A stretch of DNA of 64,000 nucleotides, taken from positions 3,148,001 through 3,212,000 of the forward strand of contig JAFFSR010000249.1 of the NCBI GenBank assembly GCA_017163975.1, in the 5' to 3' direction. Both the position numbers and the translations under genes were made by a program. Positions 10,393-21,203 of this stretch are shown in pieces (within the stretch, counting starts at the first letter, position 1; every line of letters starts with the position of its first letter). The notes under the pieces were generated by a model. That model did not search any database. It saw only the letters and a program-made list of their open reading frames with translations, and was not told the DNA's origin. The stretch is from Anastatus disparis (Eukaryota > Arthropoda > Insecta > Hymenoptera > Eupelmidae).

Positions 10393-11742
10393 TTAATTGT
10401 AGCCTTTTGCTACTAGTCTAGCACGATAACGCAAATTACTTAAATCTGAATTTGTCTCTATTTTATAAACCCAGCGATTAGATAAAGTTTTATTTTTGTG
10501 TAATGCTAATATTTCGTTGTTCATAGCATTTTTCCAAGCTTCTGATTGTTCGGTATGCATTGCTTGTTGAAAATTACATGGTTCATTAGTTTGCGCTATA
10601 AATAACTCGTCAATATTTTCGAAATCAAATACATAGTTATTAACTATATCACCGCGATCAGGTGGCTGAATATTTCTATGATCACGCAAATTATATCGAC
10701 GTTCATGTACAATATTTTCATTTACATTATTATTTTCGTCATCGAAATTATTTTCATCATTCTGAATTTCAAGGTTATTTTCTAAATTATTTTGTACACC
10801 ATGTAAATTTTCTACATTATTTTCAATATTATTTAAATTTTCGATATTATTTTCATCATTTAAATTATTTTCTATATTTTGAACAGGTCTTTGTTCATTT
10901 ACAGGAACATCAATACGCTGATTTAACTCTGCTTCGTAATTATTGCATGGAACTTCAAAAGTACAAAAGTTATAATCATCTTGTTTTAATTGTGACAGAT
11001 CATTACATTTAAATTCATTTTTAAATAACACATCGCGATGTTTTTCAATTTTGTTACTTCCTTGAACTGAAATTCTGTACCCTTTTGTACAATCGTCATA
11101 ACCAACAAAAATACCGATTTTAGATTTAGGATCCCACTTTTTCCGATGATTTTTGTTAATAAAAGCATAAACATCAGTACCGAAAATTTTAAAATTTTCA
11201 AAATCACTTTTCTTTCCATTCCATAATTCGAATGGAGTTTTATTTTGAATTAAAGTTTTCCTACTTCTATTTAATATATACACAGCGGTATTAAGACTCT
11301 CAGCCCAAAGATATTTAGGTAAATTCTTTGATAATAACATTGTACGCGCTACTTCTACGAGTGTTCTGTTTTCGCGTTCAGCTTTACCATTTTGCTGAGG
11401 TGTATTAACAACTGTACGTTCGTGCTTGATACCATTTTTAAAAAGAATATCACCTAACTCTTTATTTACATATTCAAGCCCGTTGCCCGTTCTAGAAATA
11501 TTTATTTTCATATTTGTTTCTTTTTCAACGCGTTGCATGTAATTTACGAAACAATCTTTAACCTCACTTTTATATTTTATAAAATACTGAATAATATACT
11601 TCAAATAATCATCTTTGAATAATAACAGGTATTTACTACCACCTAAAGAATCAACTTTCATCGGACCGCAAAGGTCAGAATGAATAATTTCATCAACTTT
11701 TGTCGTACGCGTATCGCTAAGCGGGAAAGGATCTCTGTGCAT
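10393..11742 (-). pseudogene. Copia integrase with a lost catalytic Asp, plus linker
   Basis: A 449-codon frame holds the integrase core. HSDLCGPM supplies the first Asp (residue 23) and NTPQQNGKAERENR the Glu (residue 122). The second acidic residue, expected in a DNG motif, reads SRTGNGLEY: codon 86 is GGC (plus 11485-11487). Residues 86 and 122 have exactly 35 between them, so this is the DD35E position and the change removes a metal-binding residue. After the core come the copia-type WDPKSKIGIFVGY block, an Asn-rich linker (repeats of NNIEN) and the start of the RT region (RWVYKIE...RYKARLVAKGY-like). The frame overlaps the protease frame upstream. Confidence 0.88.
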
Positions 11743-12332
11743 TTTGCCAAATGCACACGCGTCGCAAAACGGAGTCGATTCTTTAATATTAATATTATTA
11801 TTTTTAAGAAAAACTTTAACATGCGCGAAACTCTGGAGCGCTCATGCCACGCTTGCATCGAATTGTTATCAACATCTTTATTTACATTTTCTTCCGCGAG
11901 TAAAGATTCTACTATATTTTCAACTTTTATTTTCATTACAAATATAGATTCTGTTTCAGATTTTTCACCAGTTACTAATATTTTATCATTTCTATAAAAA
12001 GTACATTCGGTTTTATTCGATTTAAAAGTCATATTTTTTGCAAGAGCCGCGACCATAGAAAACAGATTAAATTTAATTTCGGATACGTAAAGAACATCAG
12101 ATAAATACTTTCTTACCCTCGTTAATCCATTATACGCTAAAACATTTATGCGCCCTTTACCTGTAGCATAAACAAGACGACCGTCTCCTAGAAGTACCGG
12201 TATATAGTCAATAAGCTCTTCATAGGTAGAAAACCATTCTCGCTTGTAACACGTGTGTTGTGATGCACCGGAGTCGAGTAACCAACAAGTCGTACGATTT
12301 TCACAATTCATGGAAATCAGCACCTCCCCCAA
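11658..12332 (-). pseudogene. Copia protease and integrase zinc-domain frame
   Basis: LLDSGASQHTC gives the aspartic protease active site (DSGA), followed by LGDGRLVYATGKG and LSDVLYVSEIKFNLFS, all standard for copia proteases. The protein cuts the polyprotein. Toward the 3' end the frame shifts, so the Cys/His zinc region that precedes the integrase core is split between this frame and the next. The start overlaps the end of gag in another frame. Confidence 0.85.
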
Positions 12333-13162
12333 TAAAGCATCGTCTTCTTTCGTTGAATTGCCGATGTTGCGTTGCGAGCCATTACTTGACCGTTGAGCGT
12401 CGTTTCCTCGAATTTGCCAACAATTCTTCTTACTGTGACCGAACTTTTCACAGTTCCAAAAACTTTGTTTTTACTTTGCTTCACCTTTCCACTGTTATGA
12501 AATGCAGACCTTTGAACATTTTTATTTTTAGCAATCAAAGCACTATTTTCATGGCCATCTTGAACAAACATGCGCGCCTCTTCCATCATCAAATGTGATG
12601 TTAAATTTTCAACAGTTATTTGTTCAGCCGCAGCAGAATCCCATGCGGATCGAAAATGATTATAATTAGGCGGAAGTGTCATGAGAATGTTTGTAATCAT
12701 CATGCTGTCCGAAATTTCTTCTTTTAGCGCTTTTAAGGTATTACACAGATCTGCGATTTTCGAGATGTGCGTCGCTATGTCATCACCAGGGTCCTTTTGA
12801 TAACTGAACCACTTTTGTTGTAGCACGTGAACACTTGTATCTGGTTTGCTTTCATAAATTGCGTGCAATTTATCCCACATTTCTTTTGCTGATTGACAAT
12901 TAAGAATATGTGTCATCGGTTGTTTTTCAATCGAAGTAGCAATAAATTTTTGAGCGACGCCATCTTTTTTAATAAACTCTTTCTCATACTGCGTCTTTAC
13001 AGCAGCTTGCGCATCATCTGCAGCAGTTACTGGTTTTTCTTCTGAACCATCAACGACGCCAAATGCTTCATGTGAAATTAACATTATCCGAAGCTGAAAC
13101 TTCCATACACTCCAGTTTTCTACACTTTTAAGTTTCGTGATTTTTACTGTATCACTCTCCAT
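12317..13162 (-). CDS. gag: Copia gag (nucleocapsid/capsid), frameshifted near the zinc knuckle
   Basis: 281 codons from an ATG 108 bp downstream of the 5' LTR on the minus strand. The N-terminus MESDTVKITKL...ENWSVWKFQL and the blocks AKEMWDKLHAIYES and LMTLPPNYNHFRSAW are the conserved capsid motifs of the copia gag family. It forms the virus-like particle that packages element RNA. The zinc knuckle that should follow (a C..C....H....C pattern) is found in another frame, with its first Cys replaced, so the last ~50 residues of this frame are out of register because of a frameshift. Confidence 0.85.
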   Translation of the reverse strand: MESDTVKITKLKSVENWSVWKFQLRIMLISHEAFGVVDGSEEKPVTAADDAQAAVKTQYEKEFIKKDGVAQKFIATSIEKQPMTHILNCQSAKEMWDKLHAIYESKPDTSVHVLQQKWFSYQKDPGDDIATHISKIADLCNTLKALKEEISDSMMITNILMTLPPNYNHFRSAWDSAAAEQITVENLTSHLMMEEARMFVQDGHENSALIAKNKNVQRSAFHNSGKVKQSKNKVFGTVKSSVTVRRIVGKFEETTLNGQVMARNATSAIQRKKTMLYWGRC

Positions 13163-13252
13163 TTTTTAAATCGCTTTTTTGCACTTTTGCACTAAGGCTG
13201 GCTATGACAAAAAAATAAAATTGAAAATCTTCACAAAAACTTTTTCTAAACA

Positions 13253-13270
13253 CGGACTGGGTCCATAACC
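13253..13270 (-). other. Primer-binding site, half initiator tRNA-Met type
   Basis: Directly after the 5' LTR the minus strand reads GGTTATGGACCCAGTCCG. Drosophila copia has nearly this sequence, which pairs with the anticodon arm of a cleaved initiator tRNA-Met rather than with the tRNA 3' end. By analogy this element uses the half-tRNA primer. Confidence 0.85.
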
Positions 13271-13497
13271 TATTGAATGATATGATTTTATTATTAAAAC
13301 AAGTATTTATTAATACAAAACAGCGCATAGAATACAGGATACAAAGTACATCCTACATGGACAGGCGTAGTAATACAACAAACTAATATCGTGAGTCAGA
13401 CGGACCGCGCGAGAGTACGCAACTATAGATGGCAGTAGTGTCGAACTAACTTATACATAAATGATAACTCGCATTTGTAATTTCTATACTTACAACA
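13271..13497 (-). repeat. Copia 5' LTR
   Basis: 227 bp, matching the copy at 6902-7128 apart from about six substitutions. It is the upstream LTR because the element is read on the minus strand and gag starts just inside it. It must carry the promoter, but I do not see a clear core promoter motif. Confidence 0.93.
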
Positions 13498-13502
13498 GAT
13501 AC
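13498..13502. repeat. GATAC target duplication, right copy
   Basis: Matches 6897-6901 exactly. Confidence 0.9.
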
Positions 13503-14070
13503 AATATAAGAAAGAGACTTCTTATGACTTTTCTCTAGCGCGTCCGGCGATGCTTCGACGCTCGTCGTCGTCTAAAACGACGATGCAAGTCGCGCGTGAC
13601 GGAGTGCGGTTTCAGCACTTCGCGCACCGTGCGACTTTTAACTTGGAAGTTCGAAGTCGCAATTCTCCGAACTTCCAGCTACATACTACTCTGTTATCAC
13701 ATACTTTATAAAAAGATTATATCAACGCACTATATAATGTACGTTGCAGCATCTAGAATTATAAACTCTTTATTTTAGAGAAAAAAATGATTTCAATATA
13801 ATATTACATTTTCAATCCAATAAATTGTCATCTTCCTACAGAAAGATTATTTAATGAAAAATTTCATTATTATTGACTCAACTTGATAATTTTATACTTC
13901 GATAAATATTGTAATACTTCAATTAAATTTTTTAGGTTAAAAATTTGATTATTATGAAAAAATACTATGCTACGACTCATTTATACTCACGTGCTTTAAT
14001 AATTATATGTATTAATAGATTATTAGTGATAAGATTTTTCTTTTTACTATTTATTTACTTATAAGGTAAA
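13503..14070. other. Short GC-rich block then AT-rich DNA
   Basis: About 13535-13680 is clearly richer in G+C than its surroundings and has small inverted repeats (CGTCGTCG...CGACGATG; GGAAGTTCG...CGAACTTCC). No protein motif is visible. The rest is featureless AT-rich sequence. Confidence 0.35.
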
Positions 14071-14366
14071 AGTACCCCTGTTGAAAAAAAAACCACATGG
14101 TTTTACTACGTGGTTTTTTTTATTACCATGTGGCCATTGATAACCGTTTGGTCATTTATAACCAAATAGTTTTTTTTAGACATATAGCTTTTCTTTTGAA
14201 ATTCTTTATATTATCAGAATAAAAATAAATAAAAATTGGAATTTTATTTGAGTATATTATTAAGAAATCATGTACTTTATACAAATAAAATTAATTGTAT
14301 AATTTACCATGAATATATATATGACAAATATATTTATTCCGATCGCAACAAAAATGGCCATGATTA

Positions 14367-14494
14367 CCCTGGTAGAAATCTTACTGGGTTTCTAGCTAGA
14401 AATAAGCGAGACCCTTAAAACATAGCTTTTAGCTACTGATTTTAGCTCATTATTATTAGCTTAACGGGTGAAACCTGTTAACCTTCTACCAGGG
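14367..14494. mobile_element. 128-bp TA-flanked MITE
   Basis: CCCTGGTAGAA at 14367 is matched by TTCTACCAGGG ending at 14494, and pairing continues imperfectly for ~28 bp. TA lies on both sides (14365-14366, 14495-14496), the Tc1/mariner target duplication. Too short to code. Confidence 0.75.
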
Positions 14495-14658
14495 TAATTA
14501 TACAATTAATTTTATTCATATAAAGTACATAATCTTTAAATTATATACTTAAATAGAATTCTAATCCTAATTTATTTTTATTCTAATAATATAAAGAATT
14601 TCAAAAGAAAAGCTATGTGTTAAAAAAAACTATGCGGTCATTGATAATCATGTGGTCA

Positions 14659-14910
14659 CTAAGTGCATATACTACTAGAGGCAGCTTTGAATGCGCAGTG
14701 CGCGTGGTTAAGTTGAGAAAGAGAAAGGTATATTTAGATTGACAGATATCTCTTTTTCTCCGGCACGTGATTGGTTTGTTTTGTTCCCTACTTCTTTATC
14801 ACATGACGGAGAGATAGAGATAGCTACCAACCTTAGTATATTTTTCTCTTTCTCAACCTAACCACGCGCACGGTGCATTCAGAGCTTCCTCCAGTAGTAT
14901 ATGCTCTAAG
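14659..14910. mobile_element. hAT-type MITE, copy 1
   Basis: The terminal repeats contain GCATATACTACT and AGTAGTATATGC and are the same as those of the element at 39470-39697, with a similar interior core (GGCAC(A/G)TGA(C/T)TGGTT). The flanking 8-mers TGTGGTCA (14651-14658) and TCTGGTTA (14911-14918) match at 6 of 8 positions, fitting an older 8-bp hAT duplication. Confidence 0.75.
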
Positions 14911-15295
14911 TCTGGTTATTGGTAACCATGTATTCATTAATAACCATGTGGTCATTTATAACCACATAGTTGTGTAAACATATGGCTTTTCTTCTGAAAT
15001 TCTATATATTATAAGAATAAAAATAAATTTAAATTAGAATTATAACGAAAATGGTCATGATAAATTATACAATTAATTTTATCCATGTAAAGTACATAAT
15101 TTCAGAATTATATACTCGAATAGAATTCTAATTCTAATTTATTTTCATTCTTATAACATATAGAATTTTAGAAGAAAAGCCATATGTTTAAAAAAAACTA
15201 TGTGGTTATAAATGACCACATTCTTATCAATGACCACTTGGTTTAACCACATGGTTTTACCATGTGGTGAAACCGTGTGGTTTTTTTCAACAGGG

Positions 15296-15948
15296 ACCAA
15301 ACGGCGGTTCTTGCTTAACAGTTGTCCACTAACAAGAATTTTGTGATTTTTAAGCTTTTAGTTCATGATCGGATTATAATAAACATTACAAATTATTTAT
15401 TCATTTATTTATATTATTTTTCAATATTACTATTTGTGTGGATTAGAATGAGAGTGGCATAAGTCACATTGCCAAAAAAATTTAATTAGAGGTATATCTA
15501 TATATCTTTTAGCATTCAAAAGAGATATTTTCTGAAATATTGTGCTTTCGAAGCTTTTCTTTTTCAATATTAAAAGCGACAAAGGGACAACATTTTAGAC
15601 AATTAATATATTTAATGCTAGAGAAATATCTCAATTCACCGTCAACTAAATTTTTTTGTCAACGTGTTTTATGCCACTCTCATTTTAACTCACATTCACT
15701 CATCAACCAAACGAAATTAATTTTTTGAATTTTAAGAAACTAAATTTTTTGAATCAAACACTTTTCTTTAATTTAATAATATATTTTATTACAATTATGA
15801 AAAAACTTCACTTTTTCAGAATAAAAAAATATTTATTTTATAAATATACTCATATTTTTAATCGAGTCACCAGTACATTATCAATTTAAAAAATCGTTTC
15901 TTTATAATATCACTTGATTGAATAATTTTTATAAAAATTAAAAATCTT
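15296..15948. other. AT-rich DNA, no gene seen
   Basis: One 62-codon frame near 15540 has no recognisable domain and AT-biased composition. Nothing else is supported. Confidence 0.4.
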
Positions 15949-16105
15949 TTAACCTTTAGAGAGCCGGTACTTGAGAAATTTTAAAAACTGGTTATTTCTA
16001 TAGAAAAGTGATCTGAAGCATATGATAAAGAGCTGAATTGATGTCAAACGTTTGGAGGTCAGTGGCCTTACGCCAAATGGTGTATCCCGGCCATCTAAAG
16101 ATTAA
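15949..16105. mobile_element. 157-bp TTAA MITE, copy 1
   Basis: Begins TTAACCTTTAGAGAGCCGG and ends CCGGCCATCTAAAGATTAA. Two other copies (16825-16981, 19531-19687) have exactly the same length including both TTAA sites. All share an internal CTATAGAAAAGTG-like block. The TTAA duplication followed by CC is the piggyBac pattern. Confidence 0.75.
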
Positions 16106-16333
16106 TAAACTTTGTCAAAGTACAGATTTTGGACAATCATGAAAAATGCACAAATATTTTTTTTACTTTCTCAAATTTCATAAGTTTTAATAAAAATTTT
16201 ATATTTAAGAATCATAACAGTTTTTTCAAATTTTTCAATGTTTTCTAAACATTATTCGGTTTTAATAAAAGTTATTAAGGGTTCATAAAAATTATTAACG
16301 ATTGAGGGGCTGCGTGGAATAAGGCGAGTCAAT

Positions 16334-16722
16334 TTAAGAAGGGGCCGAACTATCTGTCTTTGTCTAATAGCGTTTTTCATCATTTATGTAAAGACTATCC
16401 GGTATAACAAGAAAAAAATAGCAGCCCCCGCTAGATATCAGTATGATTAGTAAATTTTGTAATAACAACCAAATTTTTTAACTGCGTAGTTTTTGAATAA
16501 TTATAGACCTACCAAAAAAACATAGGTTATATTCTAGACTGCTAGTAGGTCTCTAATTAGTCAAAAACTATGCGGTAAAAAATTGAGTTGTTATTACAAA
16601 ATTTACTAATCATACTAATATCTAGCGGGGGCTGCTATTTTTTTCTTGTTATACCGGATAGTGTTTAAATAAATGATGAAAAACGCTATTAAACAAAGAC
16701 AGATAGTTCGGCCCCTTCTTAA
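16334..16722. mobile_element. TTAA foldback element 1
   Basis: Starts TTAAGAAGGGGCCGAACTAT and ends with the complement ...CGGCCCCTTCTTAA. The two arms of about 185 bp pair almost throughout, so the transcript would be one long hairpin. The first ~36 bases, including CTGTCTTTGTCTAAT, match the ends of the elements at 30075, 40389, 42385 and 49717. The hairpin body is unlike theirs. Confidence 0.8.
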
Positions 16723-16824
16723 CCCCTTTTTTTTAAATCAAGAAAATGGAATCTACAGATCGTAACTCATCTTTTATTAAAAAAAAATTTTTTTTACAGA
16801 TATTGTAATATAGATAGGTGGTGG

Positions 16825-16981
16825 TTAACCTTTAGAGGGTCGGAATACGCCTCTAGGCGTAAGGGGTCTGACTCACCAACATCGCAACTTAGTTTGGCTC
16901 TAACTCAGAGACCTTAGACCACATTCCTATAGAAAAATTCGATTTTCAAATTTTTCAAAACTCCGGCCCTCTAAAGGTTAA
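16825..16981. mobile_element. 157-bp TTAA MITE, copy 2 (inverted)
   Basis: TTAACCTTTAGAGGGTCGGA at the left and TCCGGCCCTCTAAAGGTTAA at the right. In the opposite orientation to copies 1 and 3, with the CTATAGAAAAA block nearer the right end. Confidence 0.8.
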
Positions 16982-17593
16982 AATAAGATTTTCTTATTTT
17001 GTACGATGTTTTATAATTATAATGAAGTTATATTTTAATGTTCTCACGATATTTCTCGTGTATTTTTAATAAAATTCAAACGATATTTAGAATAAGGGTT
17101 TAACCTTATTTTTTTAATAATCAATAACTATTTTATTATACGTTAAATTAACTGCAATTATTGTTAAATTTGCTTTATTTATTTTATTTTTCAAAGTTTA
17201 TAAAGTTTTATCAAAATTGTTCATGTCAGTATTAAGTAATTAAGTTTTTTTTTACTATCTCAAAACTTAATTTTTTGACTTAACCCCTTATTCCGAACAG
17301 CCCCTCAATTTATAAAACTTATTTAAACTTCCTAAAATGTATCAGAAGTTTATAAATATTTATATCAAACTTTTTAAAATTTTGTATTGTGAACATTTAT
17401 TTTTTATAAGATTCTTTAAAAAATTTTTAATAATTTAAAAAAGAATTTTGTATATTCAAATAAATTTAACGACTTTCAATAAACTTATGATAACTTTTGT
17501 AAATTTTTAGAAATTTTCAATTATTTTTATAATTTTTCAATAGTATACAATACATTTTAATCATTTTTAATAATTTTTCATAATTTTTATTAA

Positions 17594-18257
17594 CTAGGAG
17601 AGTATCAGACCTCCGGATCACGGATTTTGCTCAAACTTTGGGATAAGTTTTCAGATGTCAAAATATGGAAGGAAACAGAATTTTAGATCCCAACGCTCAA
17701 TATTTCCCTAGTTACAGGCAATTAAAGAAAATCACTAAAAAAGTTACTAGATTTTTAAACGCATATAGTTCCTTAGCATTGATAGTTAGGAGCTTGAAAC
17801 TTGTTTTAAATGAAAGCTGAGCTCAAATCCTTTCGAAATAGTAGTTATAGCATGTCAAAATATTATTTTTTTCTAAAGTTATAGCGTGATAAACATTGGA
17901 CCTGATTTTTCTTTTTAAAACATTAATTAATAACAAAAGCTGAAATTGGGTCTAATGTTTATTACGCTATAACTTTGGGAAAAAATAATATTTTGACATG
18001 CTATAACTACTATTTCGAGAGGATTTGAGCTCAGCTTTCATTTAAAATGAGTTTCAAGCTCCTAACTATCAATGCTAAGGAACTATATGCGTTTGAAAAT
18101 CTAGTAACTTTTTTAGTGATTTTCTTTAATTGCCTGTAACTAGGGAAATATTGAGCGTTGGGATCTAAAATTCTGTTTCCTTCCATATTTTGACATCTGA
18201 AAACTTATCCCAAAGTTTGAGCAAAATCCGTGATCCGGAGGTCTGATACTCTCCTAG
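17594..18257. mobile_element. Foldback element FB1 with TAA duplication
   Basis: CTAGGAGAGTATCAGACCTC at the left end is matched by its reverse complement at the right end. The ~300-bp arms pair with few mismatches around a short centre. TAA flanks both sides. The same family recurs at 45516-46555 and about 48888-49495. TWA target sites fit PIF/Harbinger-type elements, but no transposase is present. Confidence 0.8.
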
Positions 18258-18621
18258 TAAGTTATATAAAGTTTTTTTAAATGTTCAAAATCCACACTTC
18301 AATGAAGTTTATTAAAATTTATTGAACATTTTTAAAACTTTTTAAAAATTATTAATAATTACCAAAACTTATTTAAAGAAAAAATTTTCACTATACTCTT
18401 AAACGTAACTGAATGAAAAAATACAACAAGTTTGATGTTAAACTTCTTGCAGTTATTAAATGTAACTTTTTCAGTTCGAGTTGAAGCTAAAACCCGATCA
18501 AGTCTGAGCACAAAGGCTGTTCGATTGTCTCAAATGAAATCAACGTGGATATTTGATAATTTTTTGCAATCTAAATTGATAATATGTTTACATTAGAACT
18601 ATTGAGTGTGAAAATAAGTCA

Positions 18622-18834
18622 TTAAGGCGACTACGGAAGTTCGGTTCGATTTCATTTTGTAGTTTACAAATTACTCTTTCAGTTTCTAAAATTTTTTGAA
18701 TTTTTCAATTTTCCACCATTTGTTATAATCCGTAGAATGGTGGAAAATTAAAAAATCTGAAAAATTTTACATATTGAAAGAGTAATTTGTAAACTCAAAA
18801 ATAAAACCTAACCTAAAATCCGAAGTCGCCTTAA
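18622..18834. mobile_element. 213-bp TTAA foldback element
   Basis: TTAAGGCGACTACGG at the left and CCGAAGTCGCCTTAA at the right, with arms of about 95 bp that pair almost to the middle (TTCCACCATT / AATGGTGGAA). TTAA-ended, but its termini differ from the TTAAGAG group. Confidence 0.7.
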
Positions 18835-19530
18835 TGAAAATATTAGTAACTCTTTAACGCATTCAAACCGGATTCAAGTTTTTTCAAACATAAGTCGATT
18901 GCAAAAGTTTTTCCGTGTACGTTGAATGAACAGAAAAATTACCAAAATCTGCGATTGAGTTTTATAAATATCTATAAATAAATGAATAAAATCTATTGAA
19001 AATATCAATTTGTAATTGATATGAATTTATTTTTGTTTCAGCATCCTCATCTTTAATTATAGATTTATCGCTAAAATATTTAAGAGAAAATAAACATATT
19101 TATATTAGTCTTAAACTTTTAGACAATCAGCTTGAATTTCGATTTATTTTTCGATTACTTATAGTATTTAGAAAAAAGATATTCTTTTACTTTTCATCGA
19201 CATGGCGACTTACCTTTCTTTTCATTCCAGCCCACCGAGACGTGTTTTTTTTTAAATATATTTTTATTTGTGAATTTTATTTGAATAAAACCACAGAAAA
19301 GATATAATTATTCAAACGTCCACTATCGCGATCAACAGACTCCTTATCTACTATAGAAAATTCCATAGAAACATCAGATTCCGAATCTAACGCAGAATAA
19401 CTTCTCTTAGAAACTTATACACCTGAACAAGAGGGAAATAAAAAAGTAAAAAGTGCGATGCTGCTAATTCAACTGGACATCCAGCTAGTCCCGAAAAGGA
19501 ACGCGCAAATTATTTATAATACGAAATTCT
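18835..19530. other. AT-rich DNA, no gene seen
   Basis: Only short frames are open and none has protein-like content. Confidence 0.4.
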
Positions 19531-19687
19531 TTAACCTTTCGACCGAGGGGATTTTGAAAAAATGAAAAGTCGATTTTCCCTATAGAAAAGTGTTTTGAGG
19601 CCTACTAGGTAGGACCCTATTAAGAGTGGATCTGTGCGAGTCCGGGGTGCGCGCCATATGACGTAATCCCGGTGGTCTCAAGGTTAA
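19531..19687. mobile_element. 157-bp TTAA MITE, copy 3
   Basis: TTAACCTTTCGACCGAGGGG to GGTGGTCTCAAGGTTAA. Its length matches copies 1 and 2 exactly, and the internal TTTTCCCTATAGAAAAGTG block matches copy 1. Confidence 0.75.
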
Positions 19688-20967
19688 ACAAATCTGCAGA
19701 GGGAATTCGCCGCGGGATTATGACTCTAGATTCGGATGCAAGAGCCTAAGAGTTAGGTTTATATATAAAAAAAAAATAAATAATTTGACACCAGGCATTA
19801 ATTAAATAAATAAAAGAATTATTTTTTAACGTAAAAATAAAATTATTTAGTTTTATTTAAATTAAAAAAATTTATTTATTTCGTCGCCAACACAATCATA
19901 CATTCAATCAAATCAGTTTAATTGCATTTTTTTTAACAAGGCTTCACTCTCTAACTCTATATAAATCTATCTATATCTCACTCTCTTTCTCACTCACTAC
20001 CGACACTACTATATGGCACCACTAGATACTCGCACGATTCGAAATTTTGATCGTCGCTATTCGACACGGCGCCTCTAAGTTGCACTGTATCGTCTCTGAT
20101 TTACTTCCCCTCTCGACGGCAGTAACAGAGGCTCTCTTCACGGAAATTCAACACGCACGTGTTGCAGGCGCAACTTCGGCTGAATTCTCGGAAAACAAAA
20201 TTCTCTTGCGACACTTGTTTCTCTTTCACACAAATTTTACAAATCGATATATTAAAAATCTTTTACATTTTTAAGTTACTCCCCAAATTTATAATTTACA
20301 CTTCTCTTTTCACACAAAAAAAAAATACAACGTTTTATGAATTTACTCTCTCGCTCTCTTTCTTTATAATCAAAATTTTAAAACCCACTCTTTTACAACT
20401 TTATAACCCTTTTTTTCAACACATTCATAAACGAAAACTACTTGCAAGCACGCGCAATTTAAGTACGCGCAATGATTTTTCTGATAGCTATTACCTTTTT
20501 TTTCACGCTCTCTCTCTCTTTCTCGCTCACTCTCTCGCTGTATATGGCTTTTCTATCTCTGCTGTCGACCTGGTGCTTGGCTCTACGATGATCTCGTTGT
20601 GAGAGTGTGAACTGGCAAAAACAGGCACAAAGCAATGAAGAAATGCGCCACTAAATTGAAATAATGTTTGGCGCTACTACACATATACACTCTCACGAGA
20701 TTTTATAGAAAACGATGGCGCCAAGAGTTTTTCTTTTTTAAAAACTTTACACGATAACGAATAATTCTTTCCGTGTTAATTAATACAAAAAAAAGGATTA
20801 AATCCTCGTCAATCCTTCTTTAAGACGCTTAAACAACGGCACCACGAATATTCTAAATTACGTTATAAAATTTAATAAGAAAATACAGAAAAACTCTAAT
20901 ACACGTTTTAAAGAAACCGGCACCACGAGTTCTAATATAATCAAACCAAAAAAACTTTCTATTACAC
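19688..20967. other. CT-rich non-coding stretch with GGCGCCA motifs
   Basis: CT-rich runs and short open frames without domains. Variants of ATGGCGCCACTAGA occur near 20013, 20066, 20643, 20667, 20714, 20837 and 20919. I could not assign the region to a gene or a known element. Confidence 0.3.
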
Positions 20968-21203
20968 GCTGCCAACGAAGATAGACGCTTATAGAAGCGT
21001 ACTTCTGGGTTAAATTTTTCGTCCGATACGCTGGGTAACACTTTAACATTGTTTGTATATCTATACATATGAAAAATTTGATATATATAGATATAAAAAT
21101 ACATGGGATCTAGTGGCGCCGTCAGTAGCTGGGTAACTCATTTTTGGCAGAAATTTCCCATTTAAGAGTACGCTTCTATAAGCGTCTATATTCGTTGACG
21201 CTC
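20968..21203. repeat. Inverted repeat, MITE-like
   Basis: CAACGAAGATAGACGCTTAT at about 20971 pairs with the complement ATAAGCGTCTATATTCGTTG near 21178. Arms are about 50 bp with a ~120-bp spacer. No clear target duplication. Confidence 0.5.

Larger units (their letters stand above)
6902..13497 (-). mobile_element. Ty1/copia LTR retrotransposon, decayed, with a nested insertion
   Basis: The element spans two 227-bp LTRs in direct orientation, flanked by GATAC. On the minus strand the order is LTR, primer-binding site, gag, protease, integrase, RT, RNase H, polypurine tract, LTR. This gene order (integrase before RT) defines Ty1/copia. The two LTRs differ at only about 6 of 227 positions, so insertion was fairly recent, yet the coding part already has frameshifts, nonsense codons and a lost integrase catalytic residue. 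A 1.88-kb non-LTR element (7170-9050) is inserted between the RNase H end and the 3' LTR, so it arrived later. Confidence 0.93.
14076..15295. repeat. Composite foldback element with two hairpins and two nested MITEs
   Basis: CCCTGTTGAAAAAAAA at the left and TTTTTTTCAACAGGG at the right form the outer terminal repeat, followed inward by repeated ACCACATGGTTT-type blocks. Two hairpins (about 14080-14650 and 14920-15295) share a segment containing GCTTTTCTT(T/C)TGAAATTCT in both orientations, so the unit has been duplicated. A TA-flanked MITE sits in the first hairpin and a hAT MITE lies between the hairpins. No ORF. Confidence 0.6.
16302..17308. repeat. Inverted-repeat element hosting two TTAA elements
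   Basis: TTGAGGGGCTG...GGAATAAGG at 16302-16325 pairs with CCTTATTCC...CAGCCCCTCAA ending at 17308. Two TTAA-flanked elements (16334-16722 and 16825-16981) are inserted inside. Class unknown because no clear duplication is seen at its ends. Confidence 0.6.

Noticed and set aside
16334..16722. Calling the TTAAGAG elements piggyBac
   Set aside because: TTAA sites agree, but the ends do not begin with the CCC/CCT typical of piggyBac, and TA or TTAA duplications cannot be separated because the ends are palindromic there. Left unassigned.
20047..20602. Host gene in the CT-rich region
   Set aside because: Frames are low-complexity Leu/Ser/Phe-rich translations of CT-rich DNA with no motif.
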